A stretch of 64,000 nt of DNA from an uncultured Flavobacteriales bacterium (lineage in GTDB: Bacteria; Bacteroidota; Bacteroidia; Palsa-965). How positions within the stretch are numbered: the first letter of the stretch is position 1; every line of letters begins with the position of its first letter. The position numbers and the translations under genes were made by a program. Location: the NCBI GenBank assembly GCA_903873905.1, contig CAIQQJ010000006.1:1-64000 (forward strand). Direction: 5' to 3'. Below the pieces are notes generated by a model. That model did not search any database. It was not told the origin of the DNA and was given only the letters and a program-made list of their open reading frames with translations. Positions 1 to 8,988 of this stretch are shown one piece after another.

Positions 1-1131
1 GAAGTTCATATTCTTCTCGGTTGTGCTGATGCACGCGATCTTTCACAAATTCAAATCGATGCAATCCGTCATATTTCTGCTGAGTGGCGACAAAAAGGAA
101 TTGATGTGGATTACCACACGATTCGTGCTGCAGGAACTTTCGTAACGCCTGATGTGGTCATGGATATCAAACGTACCATCGAACAGGAATTGCGTGCTAG
201 TCATGATGTGAATCGTCCTGTGAAATTCTTTGTGCATGTACAAAGTCATGGTCACCTTACGGAAGATTCAAGCAAGGATTATATTTCCCACGTTCACAAT
301 TTGCATTTGGTGGAAGGCTCACCTCTGAATTGTGGTATGCTCGGCGCTGCCGCATTGGGAATTGAATTGGAACAACTTTTATTGGAAACAAAGCCTGAAG
401 TCTTTTTCAAAGGCGAAAAACATATTATTGACAGTGACGTCATGATTCGCCGTATGCTTCGTAATATTTATAATCATGATGGCTACTTGGCAGGCGATTG
501 GATAAAAAGTATTGATCTGCTGCGCACGCATCCTCGCAATCAACGTACACAACTTGAACGCGCAATTAAAAATGATCCAGATTTAAAAACGCTCGACATA
601 AAAATCACAGCCGGAATTCAGGATTATTCCATTCATGCATTGATTCGCGTTGATGGAGGCGAACCTTTAGCACCATGGTGGGATGAGGTTCAAGAATATG
701 TTCGCAACCACGGATCAAATGAGCGTTTGAAAAGAGAAACTTTGCTCGCACAAGCTGAAGAACAAAAACCACTCGCGGGTTTATTGTGTATGTCCGATCC
801 AAGAATGTCTTCCAGAATTGCAGCAGCACAATATTATTTGGCAATGAAAGATCTCCAAACGGGAACAGCTTACATGCCGAATACTGTATTTAATATTTCC
901 GGAAGTAATTTCGATATTCCGCTTACTCCATTCGGCCCCTATGTCATCGCTGGTTTTTATTATAGCGTGCATTATTTAAAACTGACCGATCAAATGGTAA
1001 TGGGTTATGATCCGCAACAAACCGATCGCATCATGGCAAAAATTGAAAATGATCCTTTGATGAACCTGATTGTGAAAAAATACAACGTGAATTTGATTCC
1101 GGTAAATCAAGTCGATGTAATTCCTCAGTAG
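1..1131 (+). CDS. Carbonic-anhydrase-like conserved protein, 5' end outside window
   Basis: The frame is open from base 1, so the gene begins upstream; 376 codons are visible. I do not know a named family for it. What can be seen is a beta-carbonic-anhydrase-like motif near the visible N-terminus (GCADAR, Cys-x-Asp-x-Arg), then RAAGTFVT where that family has RNAGG, then HVQSHGH where it has HTDCG. In the second half CMSDPR, FNISGS and MVMGYDP repeat the same order in weaker form. This suggests two degenerate carbonic-anhydrase-like halves. The second zinc Cys of the classical enzyme is absent at the expected place, so activity is doubtful. No signal peptide can be judged. The stop is followed two bases later by a dispersed hairpin element. 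The motif reading is inference. Confidence 0.6.
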   Translation, partial: EVHILLGCADARDLSQIQIDAIRHISAEWRQKGIDVDYHTIRAAGTFVTPDVVMDIKRTIEQELRASHDVNRPVKFFVHVQSHGHLTEDSSKDYISHVHNLHLVEGSPLNCGMLGAAALGIELEQLLLETKPEVFFKGEKHIIDSDVMIRRMLRNIYNHDGYLAGDWIKSIDLLRTHPRNQRTQLERAIKNDPDLKTLDIKITAGIQDYSIHALIRVDGGEPLAPWWDEVQEYVRNHGSNERLKRETLLAQAEEQKPLAGLLCMSDPRMSSRIAAAQYYLAMKDLQTGTAYMPNTVFNISGSNFDIPLTPFGPYVIAGFYYSVHYLKLTDQMVMGYDPQQTDRIMAKIENDPLMNLIVKKYNVNLIPVNQVDVIPQ

Positions 1132-1132
1132 A

Positions 1133-1208
1133 CTTCTATACATGTTGTCAAACCACTGCTTTTGTGAATATGAAATGTTTATGTTGACAAAAACACTCCG
1201 CCTGACAA
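1133..1208 (+). repeat. 3'-end hairpin element, copy 1 (family I)
   Basis: Begins with CTTCTATAC one base after the upstream stop codon and ends with ACTCCGCCTGACAA. The interior holds an imperfect inverted repeat (TTGTCAAAC against GTTTATGTTGACAA). It matches copy 5 at 61107 over most of its length, including a shared TTGACAAAAACACTCCG. Confidence 0.7.
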
Positions 1209-1246
1209 ATTAAAAATTCAAAACTTAGAATTCGAAATTATTTTAT

Positions 1247-1328
1247 GGGCGTGCCCCCAATCCCAACAATGCTGTTGGGAGGGTCGGGCTTTCCGCGCTA
1301 CATGGTAGCTTGCTGCAATCCCTCACGC
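1247..1328 (+). repeat. Modular palindromic repeat, copy A (family II)
   Basis: Starts GGGCGTGCCCC, ends TGCAATCCCTCACGC, with GGTCGGGCTTTCCG in between. A perfect 8-bp stem (TCCCAACA/TGTTGGGA, 1261-1280) lies between the first and second block and a 5-bp stem (GCTAC/GTAGC) between the second and third. The blocks recur at 12000-12095 (reverse) and 37228-37359. Confidence 0.75.
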
Positions 1329-1398
1329 AAAAAACAAAATAGGCTTCCCAATTCAAATAAAATTGGAAATTGGAAATCAACAAATTGAAAATCCTTTT

Positions 1399-1887
1399 TT
1401 ATCCCACCAACATTCTTGCATGCCACGATTTTTTCATTGGAACTTCCCACTTCGTCGACATTTCCTCTTTCGTTCCCATCAGGTTATTAAAAACAATTGT
1501 ATCTCCACTCAAAACGCCCTTCTCAACGAGCTTTTCAAAATCCTGAAGTTTAGTTCCGCGGATAATGTTGTTTTCATCACGGAAAGTAACAAGCATACGA
1601 TCCAATAGATTCACCAGATAGTCTTGCTCCAACATCTGAATGAATTTCACCGATTTGTCGATGCCACATCCTCCAGGCATTGCAGCTTTTTCATCCACCA
1701 ACACAACAACAAACCGATTGTATAAAACATCAATAGTCGCAACCATCATATTCCCATGCGATGACCAATCCAATAAAAACACGACTGCCTTTTTTCTGAT
1801 CTCGGAAATCTCAGCATCAGTAAAATTTCTATCCGCTTGGTAAATCCAAACTTTAGAAGTATTCGGCATTTCATTGAATGATAACAT
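1399..1887 (-). CDS. Small conserved Bacteroidota protein (often labelled 'ABC transporter ATPase')
   Basis: A 162-residue cytoplasmic-looking protein whose N-terminal region contains the phrase SKVWIYQADRNFTDAE, which I recall from short proteins of this phylum named 'ABC transporter ATPase'. No Walker A, signature or Walker B motif can be seen, so that name should not be read as a function. It has no signal peptide or membrane segment. It is the last gene of a four-gene minus-strand run behind the MCE and two Fe-S genes, 117 bases after the CCG-domain gene. Function unknown. Confidence 0.75.
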   Translation of the reverse strand: MLSFNEMPNTSKVWIYQADRNFTDAEISEIRKKAVVFLLDWSSHGNMMVATIDVLYNRFVVVLVDEKAAMPGGCGIDKSVKFIQMLEQDYLVNLLDRMLVTFRDENNIIRGTKLQDFEKLVEKGVLSGDTIVFNNLMGTKEEMSTKWEVPMKKSWHARMLVG

Positions 1888-2004
1888 GGGAAATAATTTT
1901 GAATTATGAATTCTATATTTTGAATTGATTGTAATAATAATTTGTGAATTCGGAATTACTGAGCTTTTTTAAATTTTTGAATTCAAAACTCAAAATTCAA
2001 AATT
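1888..2004. repeat. AT-rich degenerate short repeats
   Basis: The 117-bp gap is made of loosely repeated GAATT/AATTC words (for example AATTCAAAACTCAAAATTC). The same kind of sequence is found at 1209-1246. No promoter or hairpin was recognised. Confidence 0.45.
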
Positions 2005-2799
2005 TCATTTGTGTATTTGGCTTGCAATTAATTCCGCAACATCAAGCACCTTTGTTTTTTCTTCTTTGTTGAAATGTTTTACGCCATCTGTCATCATAGT
2101 CATACAAAACGGGCAACCTGTAGCAATCACATCGGGATTCAATTCCAATGCTTGCTCGGTGCGTTCCACATTCACTTCCTTTTCGCCTTTCTCTGCTTCC
2201 TTGAACATTTGTGCACCACCTGCTCCACAACAGAATCCATTTTCTCTGCTGCGTTCCATTTCGGCTAATTCAGCATTCAGTTTTTCCAAAACAGAACGAG
2301 GCGCATCATATTCCTCATTCGCACGACCCAAATAGCAAGGATCATGGAAAGTGATTTTCTTTCCTTTGTTGGCTCCGTCTTGTAATTTTATTTTTCCCGC
2401 ATCCAACAAACCTTGAATTAATTGTGTGTGATGGACAACTTCATAATTTCCACCAAGTGCAGGGTATTCATTCTTTAATGTATTAAAACAATGCGGACAA
2501 CCGGTTACGATTTTTTTCACTTCATAACCATTCAGCACAGTAATATTATTCATTGCCTGCATTTGAAAAAGAAATTCATTTCCCGCACGCTTCGCAGCAT
2601 CACCTGTACAACCTTCTTCAGCCCCAAGCACGGCGAATTTCATTCCAACATGATCCAGTATTCTCACAATAGCTTTGGTGATTTTTTTTGCACGATCATC
2701 AAAACTTCCAGCACAGCCTACCCAAAAAAGAATTTCAGGCACTTCACCTTTAGCTGTCAACTCAGCCATTGTCGGTACGTGAATCGGTTCGTTACTCAT
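2005..2799 (-). CDS. (Fe-S)-binding protein with two CCG domains (HdrB/LutA/GlpC-like)
   Basis: 264 residues with two cysteine-rich (CCG) domains as in heterodisulfide reductase subunit B and the iron-sulfur subunits of lactate/glycolate oxidases. Visible motifs are GCAGSFDD near residue 29, GCTGD near 63, CPHC near 101, DPCYLGR near 154, FCCGAGG near 190 and CPFC near 229. Such proteins pass electrons between flavin or Fe-S partners and the quinone pool or thiols. It lies 44 bases behind the membrane-anchored dicluster protein, which is the expected HdrC-like partner. The substrate cannot be told from sequence. Confidence 0.85.
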   Translation of the reverse strand: MSNEPIHVPTMAELTAKGEVPEILFWVGCAGSFDDRAKKITKAIVRILDHVGMKFAVLGAEEGCTGDAAKRAGNEFLFQMQAMNNITVLNGYEVKKIVTGCPHCFNTLKNEYPALGGNYEVVHHTQLIQGLLDAGKIKLQDGANKGKKITFHDPCYLGRANEEYDAPRSVLEKLNAELAEMERSRENGFCCGAGGAQMFKEAEKGEKEVNVERTEQALELNPDVIATGCPFCMTMMTDGVKHFNKEEKTKVLDVAELIASQIHK

Positions 2800-2843
2800 T
2801 TTATTTTTTTAATCTGCGTAATTCTATTTGCAAAATAACTTCA

Positions 2844-4163
2844 CTAATTTTCTATTGCCCAATTCAATCGGTCAGATGGAGAAAACTGCCAAGGCGCTCC
2901 ATTGTTTTCAATATTCGTCATCATCATGTTCAATTCATTCGACGCAGCAGACTGTTCCATCACCTGATAACGACGAAGATCCATAATGATTGAAAGTGGA
3001 TCAATGTTCACTGGACATTCTTGCACACATGCATTACACATATTGCATGCCCAAATTTCTTCACCCGAAATATAATCTCCGAAAAGTGATTTCCCATCCT
3101 CCACAAATTTTCCTGCATTCTTGTCCATGTTTTTTCCAACTTCTTCCAAACGATCACGTGTTGCCATCATAATTTTTCTTGGAGAAAGTTTTTTACCAGT
3201 GATATTTGCAGGACAAGAAGAAGTGCATCTCCCACACTCGGTACAAGAATAGGAATCCATCAATTGTTTCCAAGTGAGATCATGAACATCTTTTGCACCA
3301 AAACGATGAGGCTCTGCTGCAGCTGGAGGAATGAAAGTAGGATCCAACATGGCTTTCACTTCATTCGTAACGGAAGAAAGATTAGTGAATTCTCCCTTTG
3401 CATTTAAATTGGAATAATATGTATTGGGAAATGCAAGTAGAACGTGAAAATGTTTCGAGTACGGCAAATAATTCATGAAGGCAAGAATTCCAAGAATGTG
3501 AAACCACCAAGTGGAACGTTCTGCCATTACCAAAGATGGAATAGAAGCATTGCCATAAAGTGACGCAAGATGGGAACTGATCGGAAATGCGTTTGGTGAA
3601 AGTCCAAGATTGTAATGAGAGAATTGTAATGTTTGTAAACGAAAATCAGCAGCATTCATAAATAAAAATGCGGCCATCAAAGACATTTCCAACATTAGAA
3701 TATAATTCGCATCTGATCTTGGCCAGCCATCGAGATCTTTACTTCGCAAGCGATTAATATGCGCAACATTTCTTCGAAGGAAAAACACCAAACATCCAAG
3801 AAAAACCAGCGCACCAAGAATTTCAAAACTCGCAATCAAGATGGTGTAAAGTGGTCCGAGAAATGAAAGAACACGATGTGTTTTAAAAATTCCATCAATG
3901 ATAATTTCAATCACTTCAATATTGATGATGATAAAGCCAACGTAAACGAAAATGTGCAAAATGGCAGGCAAAGGACGTGTCACCATTTTCGATTGGCCAA
4001 TGGCAACACGAAACATTGTTTTCCAACGTTCAGATTTATTATCGTTGCGATCAACTGGTTTTCCGATTAAAATATTGCGTCGGATTTTCTTGACATTCAA
4101 CGTGAAGAGTACGATTCCTGCTATGAGGAGAACGAAGAAAACGATATTCGGAATGTATTCCAT
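2844..4163 (-). CDS. Membrane (Fe-S)-binding protein with 4Fe-4S dicluster (HdrE/NarI-HdrC-like)
   Basis: 439 residues. The N-terminal half has several hydrophobic segments starting with FFVLLIAGIVLFTLNV, resembling the membrane b-type subunit of nitrate or heterodisulfide reductases. The C-terminal part carries two 4Fe-4S motifs, CTECGRCTSSCP near residue 306 and CNMCNACVQECP near residue 373. It probably forms a membrane-bound electron-transfer complex with the CCG protein encoded directly downstream. It lies 20 bases behind the MCE gene. The electron donor and acceptor are unknown. Confidence 0.85.
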   Translation of the reverse strand: MEYIPNIVFFVLLIAGIVLFTLNVKKIRRNILIGKPVDRNDNKSERWKTMFRVAIGQSKMVTRPLPAILHIFVYVGFIIINIEVIEIIIDGIFKTHRVLSFLGPLYTILIASFEILGALVFLGCLVFFLRRNVAHINRLRSKDLDGWPRSDANYILMLEMSLMAAFLFMNAADFRLQTLQFSHYNLGLSPNAFPISSHLASLYGNASIPSLVMAERSTWWFHILGILAFMNYLPYSKHFHVLLAFPNTYYSNLNAKGEFTNLSSVTNEVKAMLDPTFIPPAAAEPHRFGAKDVHDLTWKQLMDSYSCTECGRCTSSCPANITGKKLSPRKIMMATRDRLEEVGKNMDKNAGKFVEDGKSLFGDYISGEEIWACNMCNACVQECPVNIDPLSIIMDLRRYQVMEQSAASNELNMMMTNIENNGAPWQFSPSDRLNWAIEN

Positions 4164-4183
4164 AACAGATGGAAATTTAAATA

Positions 4184-5164
4184 CTATGGTCCAGGAGGTG
4201 GATTCTTCGGTTTTTTATCTCGGCCGAAAACTGAGAAATAACGTTTTGGATGTGCTTTCAAGTCAACAATGAGTGCATCCAAATCTGCATTTGATTTTGT
4301 AAGGCCTTCATATAATTTTTTATCGTTAACAAGCATTCCGAGTGAGCCTTGACCTGTATTGATTTTGTCCATGATGACCGCAGTGCGAGCCATTACAGAA
4401 CTTGCGCTATCAATAACTGTTTTCAATTTTGATTTTGCAATACTATCAGAAATATTTGCGAAATTATTTATGGCCTTTGTGAGTGGCTCGTTATTATTCG
4501 CAAGATTGGTTGAGATGGATTGAATTTTCACCAATATATCAGAGAAGCGAGCAGATTGCGCAGCAACCATTGTATCTAAACGAATGGAAGTTTTTTCGAA
4601 AGTAGCAAGTGAATTTCTAATGCTTGCAAAGCTATTGGTGAGATCAGTTCGAGCATTTTCATTCAATACCGCTTGAAAAATCTGAACAACGGAATCAACT
4701 GAAGCAACCAATCCTTCCAATTTCTTTTTCAATGGAAGCACCATTTCGCTCACCTGATCCTTCAATCCGGATTCATTAGTACCAGTTAGTGTGTCTTTAT
4801 CCTTAACAGGTTTTCCGCCAGGATGAGCAATAATTTTAATTGCCTTATAACCCAATAATCCATCACTGAAAATCTGACATTCGGAACTATCCGTGATAAT
4901 CGCGTTATCATCGGTAACCATAAAATGCACGATCAATTTATTTGTCTTTGGGTCGAGTTTCACATCGCGAACGGTTCCCACTTTGAAACCATTAATCTGA
5001 ACAGTATTATTCGCTGTAATTCCGTCAACCTGATCGTACACTACATACAAATCCATGTTGGTGGAGAAAATATCACGCCCTTTAAGGAAGTTAAATCCGT
5101 AGATGAACAAAGACACAGCCACTACGACAACAATTCCTGTCCTTATTTCTTTTTTGTATTTCAA
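4184..5164 (-). CDS. MCE/MlaD family lipid-transport protein
   Basis: 326 residues. An N-terminal membrane anchor (TGIVVVVAVSLFIYGFNFLKG) is followed by an MCE domain with VYDQVDGITANNTVQINGFKVG at its start (residues about 40-130) and then a long region rich in heptad-like Leu/Ile/Ser, as in MlaD-type proteins that bridge the periplasm. These proteins shuttle phospholipids between membranes. No permease (MlaE) or ATPase (MlaF) is adjacent; the downstream genes are Fe-S proteins. The start is a TTG because no in-frame ATG lies between the promoter-like TAATTTTG at 5190-5197 and the anchor. Confidence 0.85.
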   Translation of the reverse strand: MKYKKEIRTGIVVVVAVSLFIYGFNFLKGRDIFSTNMDLYVVYDQVDGITANNTVQINGFKVGTVRDVKLDPKTNKLIVHFMVTDDNAIITDSSECQIFSDGLLGYKAIKIIAHPGGKPVKDKDTLTGTNESGLKDQVSEMVLPLKKKLEGLVASVDSVVQIFQAVLNENARTDLTNSFASIRNSLATFEKTSIRLDTMVAAQSARFSDILVKIQSISTNLANNNEPLTKAINNFANISDSIAKSKLKTVIDSASSVMARTAVIMDKINTGQGSLGMLVNDKKLYEGLTKSNADLDALIVDLKAHPKRYFSVFGRDKKPKNPPPGP

Positions 5165-5189
5165 AGCTGATTGGGTTTCTTTTGAGATG

Positions 5190-5197
5190 CAAAATTA
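5190..5197 (-). promoter_or_regulatory. TAnnTTTG -7 box before the MCE operon
   Basis: TAATTTTG on the minus strand matches the Bacteroidota -7 consensus TAnnTTTG, about 25 bases before the TTG start. A clear -33 TTG was not found at normal spacing. Confidence 0.45.
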
Positions 5198-5298
5198 CGA
5201 AAAATTTGTAGGCGGTAGTAGATTCATTTTCAATGGTAAGCGATTGAATAATTAATGATTGTCATTGTTATTAAATCGTAATCAAACTCACTCCACTC

Positions 5299-6984
5299 CT
5301 ATTCCCCTTTCACCAATTGATAACTAAAATAATTTCCACTCTCCGTGTTCACTCGTAAAAAATAAATTCCAGAACTAATTGTACTTAATTCTTTCAAGGA
5401 ATAATGATTTTCAGAATTGCCTGATGCAAATATGGTTTGATTCAAAACTTGTTTTCCTTGCACGTCAAAAAGTATCACACTTAACTTCTGATCCTTCATG
5501 GAATAAAAAGAAAAATTCAAATTATCCATAAACGGATTAGGACTCAAACCATATAATTGATCAACACTTCCCAATTGTAATGGATTGCCTGATAAATACA
5601 AATTCGCTGCGCAGAAATCCGGAATACCATAACCCAACAATGAATCGGGTGCTGCATATTGACTTGCGCTTTGTCTGATAATTTGAAGAATTTGCATATT
5701 AGTAAAGCTTGGATGCGCTTGCCACAAACAAGCAACGAGTCCACAAGTTATTGGTGAAGAGAAGGATGTTCCATTACCGGTAATTGTTCCCACGCTGTAA
5801 GGATCTGCGATTACAGCGTTTTGACCTTGTGCACCAACATCTGGTTTTTGATGATGAAATAAAGACATTGAGCCACGTGAACTGAAATTTGTCACTGCTC
5901 CACTTGCATCTGTTGCGGCAATGGTCAATGCAGAATCAGCATCGGCAGGACAGCCAATATAAAACCAAGGACTTGTCCCCGAGTTACCAGCTGATACAAC
6001 CACAGCAATTCCTTTATTCGCCGCAAAATTTACAGCACGAGAGCAAGGTGTTTTGTGTCCATTCATATCAGCATAAACATGATTATTGGATGCATCATCG
6101 AATTGGTTATAACCCAGAGAAGAATTGATTACATCAGCACCAACACTATCTGCAAATTCCGCAGCGGAGGCCCAATAATATTCTTCCACCAAATTTTCTG
6201 TTGGGGCATCTTCGCTTCGTAACAACCAAAAACTTGCATCAGGAGCAGTTCCAACTAATTGTCCTGGAAGGTTTCCGCCCATTGTAGAAAGGACCATTGA
6301 ACCATGCTGATTGTCATCGTAAACATTCGCATCACCAGCAACAAAATCCCATGTGCCAAGAATTCTGTTATTCAAAAACAAGGTGTCGAAAATTGGAAGA
6401 TTGTTTGCATTATAAAATCCAGCATCAATTACAGCAATTTGCATTCCTTGGCCACGGTATCCATCATTGTGCAAACAAACACCACCAAGCATATTGATCT
6501 GATTATAGGAAGGACCGTAATTCAAAGTAGCGGAAGAAATAATTCCTGAGCGTTGCGCATTTAAATCAACAGCAGAAAATGATTCATCAAGAAATTTATT
6601 GTTTGTTGTATCAGCCAAACGCAAACCGATATTTCCTACGGTTGTAACATAAGGCAACGCGGCAACTGCAATTAATGCAGCGGGAGAACTTGTAAAAATC
6701 ACCACACCATTCAACCATTTCGAATGCGAATGAACGGTAACTCCAGGAATGGCAGCAACACCTGCAACATAAAGTGGCGTAACGGGCAAATCCAATGAAT
6801 CAATTGCAATACCATGCGCCGCACGATGAGCAAGTGCGCGTGGCGACAAATAGGCAGAAGGATTGCTCAATGAAAATGGAGTGTTTGCCTTGTTGCGAAA
6901 TTGCACCCAATATTTCGTTGGCGTCTGCGCAAATAAACTCAGGGAGAGAAAAGAAATTAATAATGCCGTGTATATTTTTTTCAT
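5299..6984 (-). CDS. S8 subtilisin-like peptidase with T9SS C-terminal sorting domain
   Basis: 561 residues from the ATG that begins MKKIYTALLISF, a typical signal peptide ending SLFAQ; the frame extends 27 codons further upstream but adds no sensible sequence. The catalytic triad of family S8 is visible: Asp in AVIDAGF (about residue 185), His in DNQHGSM (about 225), Ser in GTSFSSP (about 405), with the oxyanion Asn in SAGNSGT. The last 75 or so residues (GLSPNPFMDNLNFSFYS to FLRVNTESGNYFSYQLVKG) form a type A T9SS sorting domain. The product is therefore an extracellular or surface-attached serine protease. The substrate is unknown. Confidence 0.9.
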   Translation of the reverse strand: MKKIYTALLISFLSLSLFAQTPTKYWVQFRNKANTPFSLSNPSAYLSPRALAHRAAHGIAIDSLDLPVTPLYVAGVAAIPGVTVHSHSKWLNGVVIFTSSPAALIAVAALPYVTTVGNIGLRLADTTNNKFLDESFSAVDLNAQRSGIISSATLNYGPSYNQINMLGGVCLHNDGYRGQGMQIAVIDAGFYNANNLPIFDTLFLNNRILGTWDFVAGDANVYDDNQHGSMVLSTMGGNLPGQLVGTAPDASFWLLRSEDAPTENLVEEYYWASAAEFADSVGADVINSSLGYNQFDDASNNHVYADMNGHKTPCSRAVNFAANKGIAVVVSAGNSGTSPWFYIGCPADADSALTIAATDASGAVTNFSSRGSMSLFHHQKPDVGAQGQNAVIADPYSVGTITGNGTSFSSPITCGLVACLWQAHPSFTNMQILQIIRQSASQYAAPDSLLGYGIPDFCAANLYLSGNPLQLGSVDQLYGLSPNPFMDNLNFSFYSMKDQKLSVILFDVQGKQVLNQTIFASGNSENHYSLKELSTISSGIYFLRVNTESGNYFSYQLVKGE

Positions 6985-7079
6985 CTTGTATTTTTCATCT
7001 AAAAAATTAAAAAAACTTACTAAAGAAAACTGATTTAAGAGAATTGAAAACTTTTTCTGAAGCATCCTGCCGCCTGTTT

Positions 7080-7838
7080 TTACCTCGGACCCCAGTCAAC
7101 TAATTTGATATTATAAATAACACCTACATTAATTCGATTTAAAACGGGCACACCAATTACAAGGCTGTCATCAGCCACATCAATTACATTTTTCTCAATC
7201 AAGCCCACGTGACGTGCATATCGTTCCACGTAATAACGTTTGTTCAATAAATTCTCTTCATCTTTTTGTACAACAGTCAAAGTGGAATCAAAACTCATTG
7301 CATTGATCAAATAAGGTTCATCCACCTGTGTGTATTTGTAATCCCATTCTCCAATCGTATTGAATTCATTTCCATTCCATTTTTTTCCAATGCGCGGAAC
7401 AAATGCCAATCGCACAAATCGCTGATTCTCTTCCAATTTTTCCGCAACAGAATTGGTTCGCGTGAACGCCCAAACACGTGATAGTGTCCAAGGTAAATTG
7501 GCATAAGCAATCGTATCAATGTAAGGACGCTTGTAACGCTCAACACGCATGGCTGTCCTGCCCATGTTATCTGTGAAATACGATTCAATCACTTCTTTTA
7601 TTTGATATCGATATAAAACTGTGTCGTGATTGAAATTATCATAAATCGTTGAATCGACTTCGTAAATGCAATAATGTCCGATCGCATTCGGGAAATAGGA
7701 ATAACCACCGTCAATAGTTGTGGCTTCATCTTTTTTGCAGGAGGAAATGCACAAAAATGCAAGCAGCATCACAAACAAGGTTTGTGGAAAATTTGAAAGC
7801 ACTTTCTTGAATGTATTTTCTTTCATTCGCATTTTCAA
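7080..7838 (-). CDS. Putative lipoprotein, function unknown
   Basis: 252 residues with a lipoprotein signal (hydrophobic LFVMLLAFLCISSC, lipid Cys near residue 34) followed by KKDE, and then a beta-rich, Tyr-rich region with no motif I recognise. Bacteroidota often carry such single-domain outer-membrane lipoproteins. It starts 9 bases behind the mnmA stop and ends 95 bases before the S8 protease start, so it may be co-transcribed with mnmA. Confidence 0.75.
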   Translation of the reverse strand: MKMRMKENTFKKVLSNFPQTLFVMLLAFLCISSCKKDEATTIDGGYSYFPNAIGHYCIYEVDSTIYDNFNHDTVLYRYQIKEVIESYFTDNMGRTAMRVERYKRPYIDTIAYANLPWTLSRVWAFTRTNSVAEKLEENQRFVRLAFVPRIGKKWNGNEFNTIGEWDYKYTQVDEPYLINAMSFDSTLTVVQKDEENLLNKRYYVERYARHVGLIEKNVIDVADDSLVIGVPVLNRINVGVIYNIKLVDWGPR

Positions 7839-7847
7839 TTTCTGAAA

Positions 7848-8987
7848 TTAATTTTCCACTTCCAGTTTCACAAAATTATTCGATGCAGCGGAAAATTCTT
7901 GTCTTGCAATGAATCCTCCTCCTACCAAATCATCACCTTCAAAAAACACTGCCGATTGTCCTGGTGCCACTCCTGCAACTGGACGATGAAACAATGCTTT
8001 CACTCTGCCATTTTCAACCGTAAGCGTTGCAGGCGTGCCTGGATCGTGATAACGTATTTTTGTTTGCGCAACGAAATTCTCAGGAAGCGTTTCATACTTC
8101 ACGAAATTATAATCGCGGATATACACTTCTTGCTGGTCCAATTCATTTTTTGTTCCGATAACAACGGTATTCGTTTCCGGAATAATTTGCGTCACAAACA
8201 TGGGTTCTCCCAATGCAATTTCTAAACCCTTGCGTTGTCCGATTGTATAAAACGGATAACCACGATGGGTTCCAACAACTTTTCCATTCGTCAAAACAAA
8301 ATTTCCGCCTTCCACTTTTTCTTCAAGTCCGGGAACTTTAAATTTCAAAAAAGCACGATAATCATTATCAGGAATAAAACAGATTTCATAACTCTCGCTT
8401 TTTTGCGCTAGTTCAGCATAACCTGCTTTCATGGCCCTATCACGAATTTCACTTTTGCGATATTTTCCCAATGGAAACATGGTTCGCTTCAAACTTTCCT
8501 GCGAAAGTCCCCACAAAACATACGATTGATCTTTCGTTTCATCAAGACCTTTTGAAATGACGTAACGGTCATTTTCAAATCGCACTTGTGCATAATGTCC
8601 TGTCGCAATAAAATCACATTCCAATTGATCGGCACGTTTCAACAAAGCCTCCCATTTGATATGTGTATTGCACAACACACAAGGATTTGGAGTGCGGCCT
8701 GCCAAATATTCTTCCACAAAATTATTAATGATGTGTTCACCGAATTCCGCTCTAATATCCAAAATGTAATGTGGAAATCCGAGATTCACTGCAAGTGTTC
8801 GTGCATCATTAATGGAATCCAAACTACAGCAACCCGTCTCTTTTTTCGATCCGCCCGCCGCTGCATAATCCCACGTTTTCATGGTAATGCCAATTACTTC
8901 ATATCCTTCTTCATGCAACATGAGCGCCGCTACCGAACTATCGATACCACCGCTCATTGCCACAAGTACTTTTCCTTTTTTGCTCAC
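7848..8987 (-). CDS. mnmA: tRNA-specific 2-thiouridylase MnmA
   Basis: MnmA puts sulfur on C2 of the wobble uridine of tRNA Lys, Glu and Gln. The ATP-pyrophosphatase loop VAMSGGIDSS is near the N-terminus. The catalytic cysteines are in PNPCVLCN (about residue 100) and YEICFIPD (about 199), and the family phrase GQRKGLEIALGEP follows. I chose a GTG start at 8987, which gives SKKGKVLVAMSGG directly after it, a GGAGG 8 bases upstream, and a junction one base after the previous stop. An ATG at 9041 in the same frame would add 18 residues inside the upstream gene. 379 residues is normal for the family. Confidence 0.93.
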   Translation of the reverse strand: MSKKGKVLVAMSGGIDSSVAALMLHEEGYEVIGITMKTWDYAAAGGSKKETGCCSLDSINDARTLAVNLGFPHYILDIRAEFGEHIINNFVEEYLAGRTPNPCVLCNTHIKWEALLKRADQLECDFIATGHYAQVRFENDRYVISKGLDETKDQSYVLWGLSQESLKRTMFPLGKYRKSEIRDRAMKAGYAELAQKSESYEICFIPDNDYRAFLKFKVPGLEEKVEGGNFVLTNGKVVGTHRGYPFYTIGQRKGLEIALGEPMFVTQIIPETNTVVIGTKNELDQQEVYIRDYNFVKYETLPENFVAQTKIRYHDPGTPATLTVENGRVKALFHRPVAGVAPGQSAVFFEGDDLVGGGFIARQEFSAASNNFVKLEVEN

Positions 8988-8988
8988 G

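Noticed and set aside
1399-1887. ABC transporter ATPase
   Set aside because: 162 residues without Walker A, signature or Walker B motif.
4184-5164. A complete Mla lipid transport system
   Set aside because: Only the MlaD-like component is present; no permease, ATPase or periplasmic carrier is next to it.
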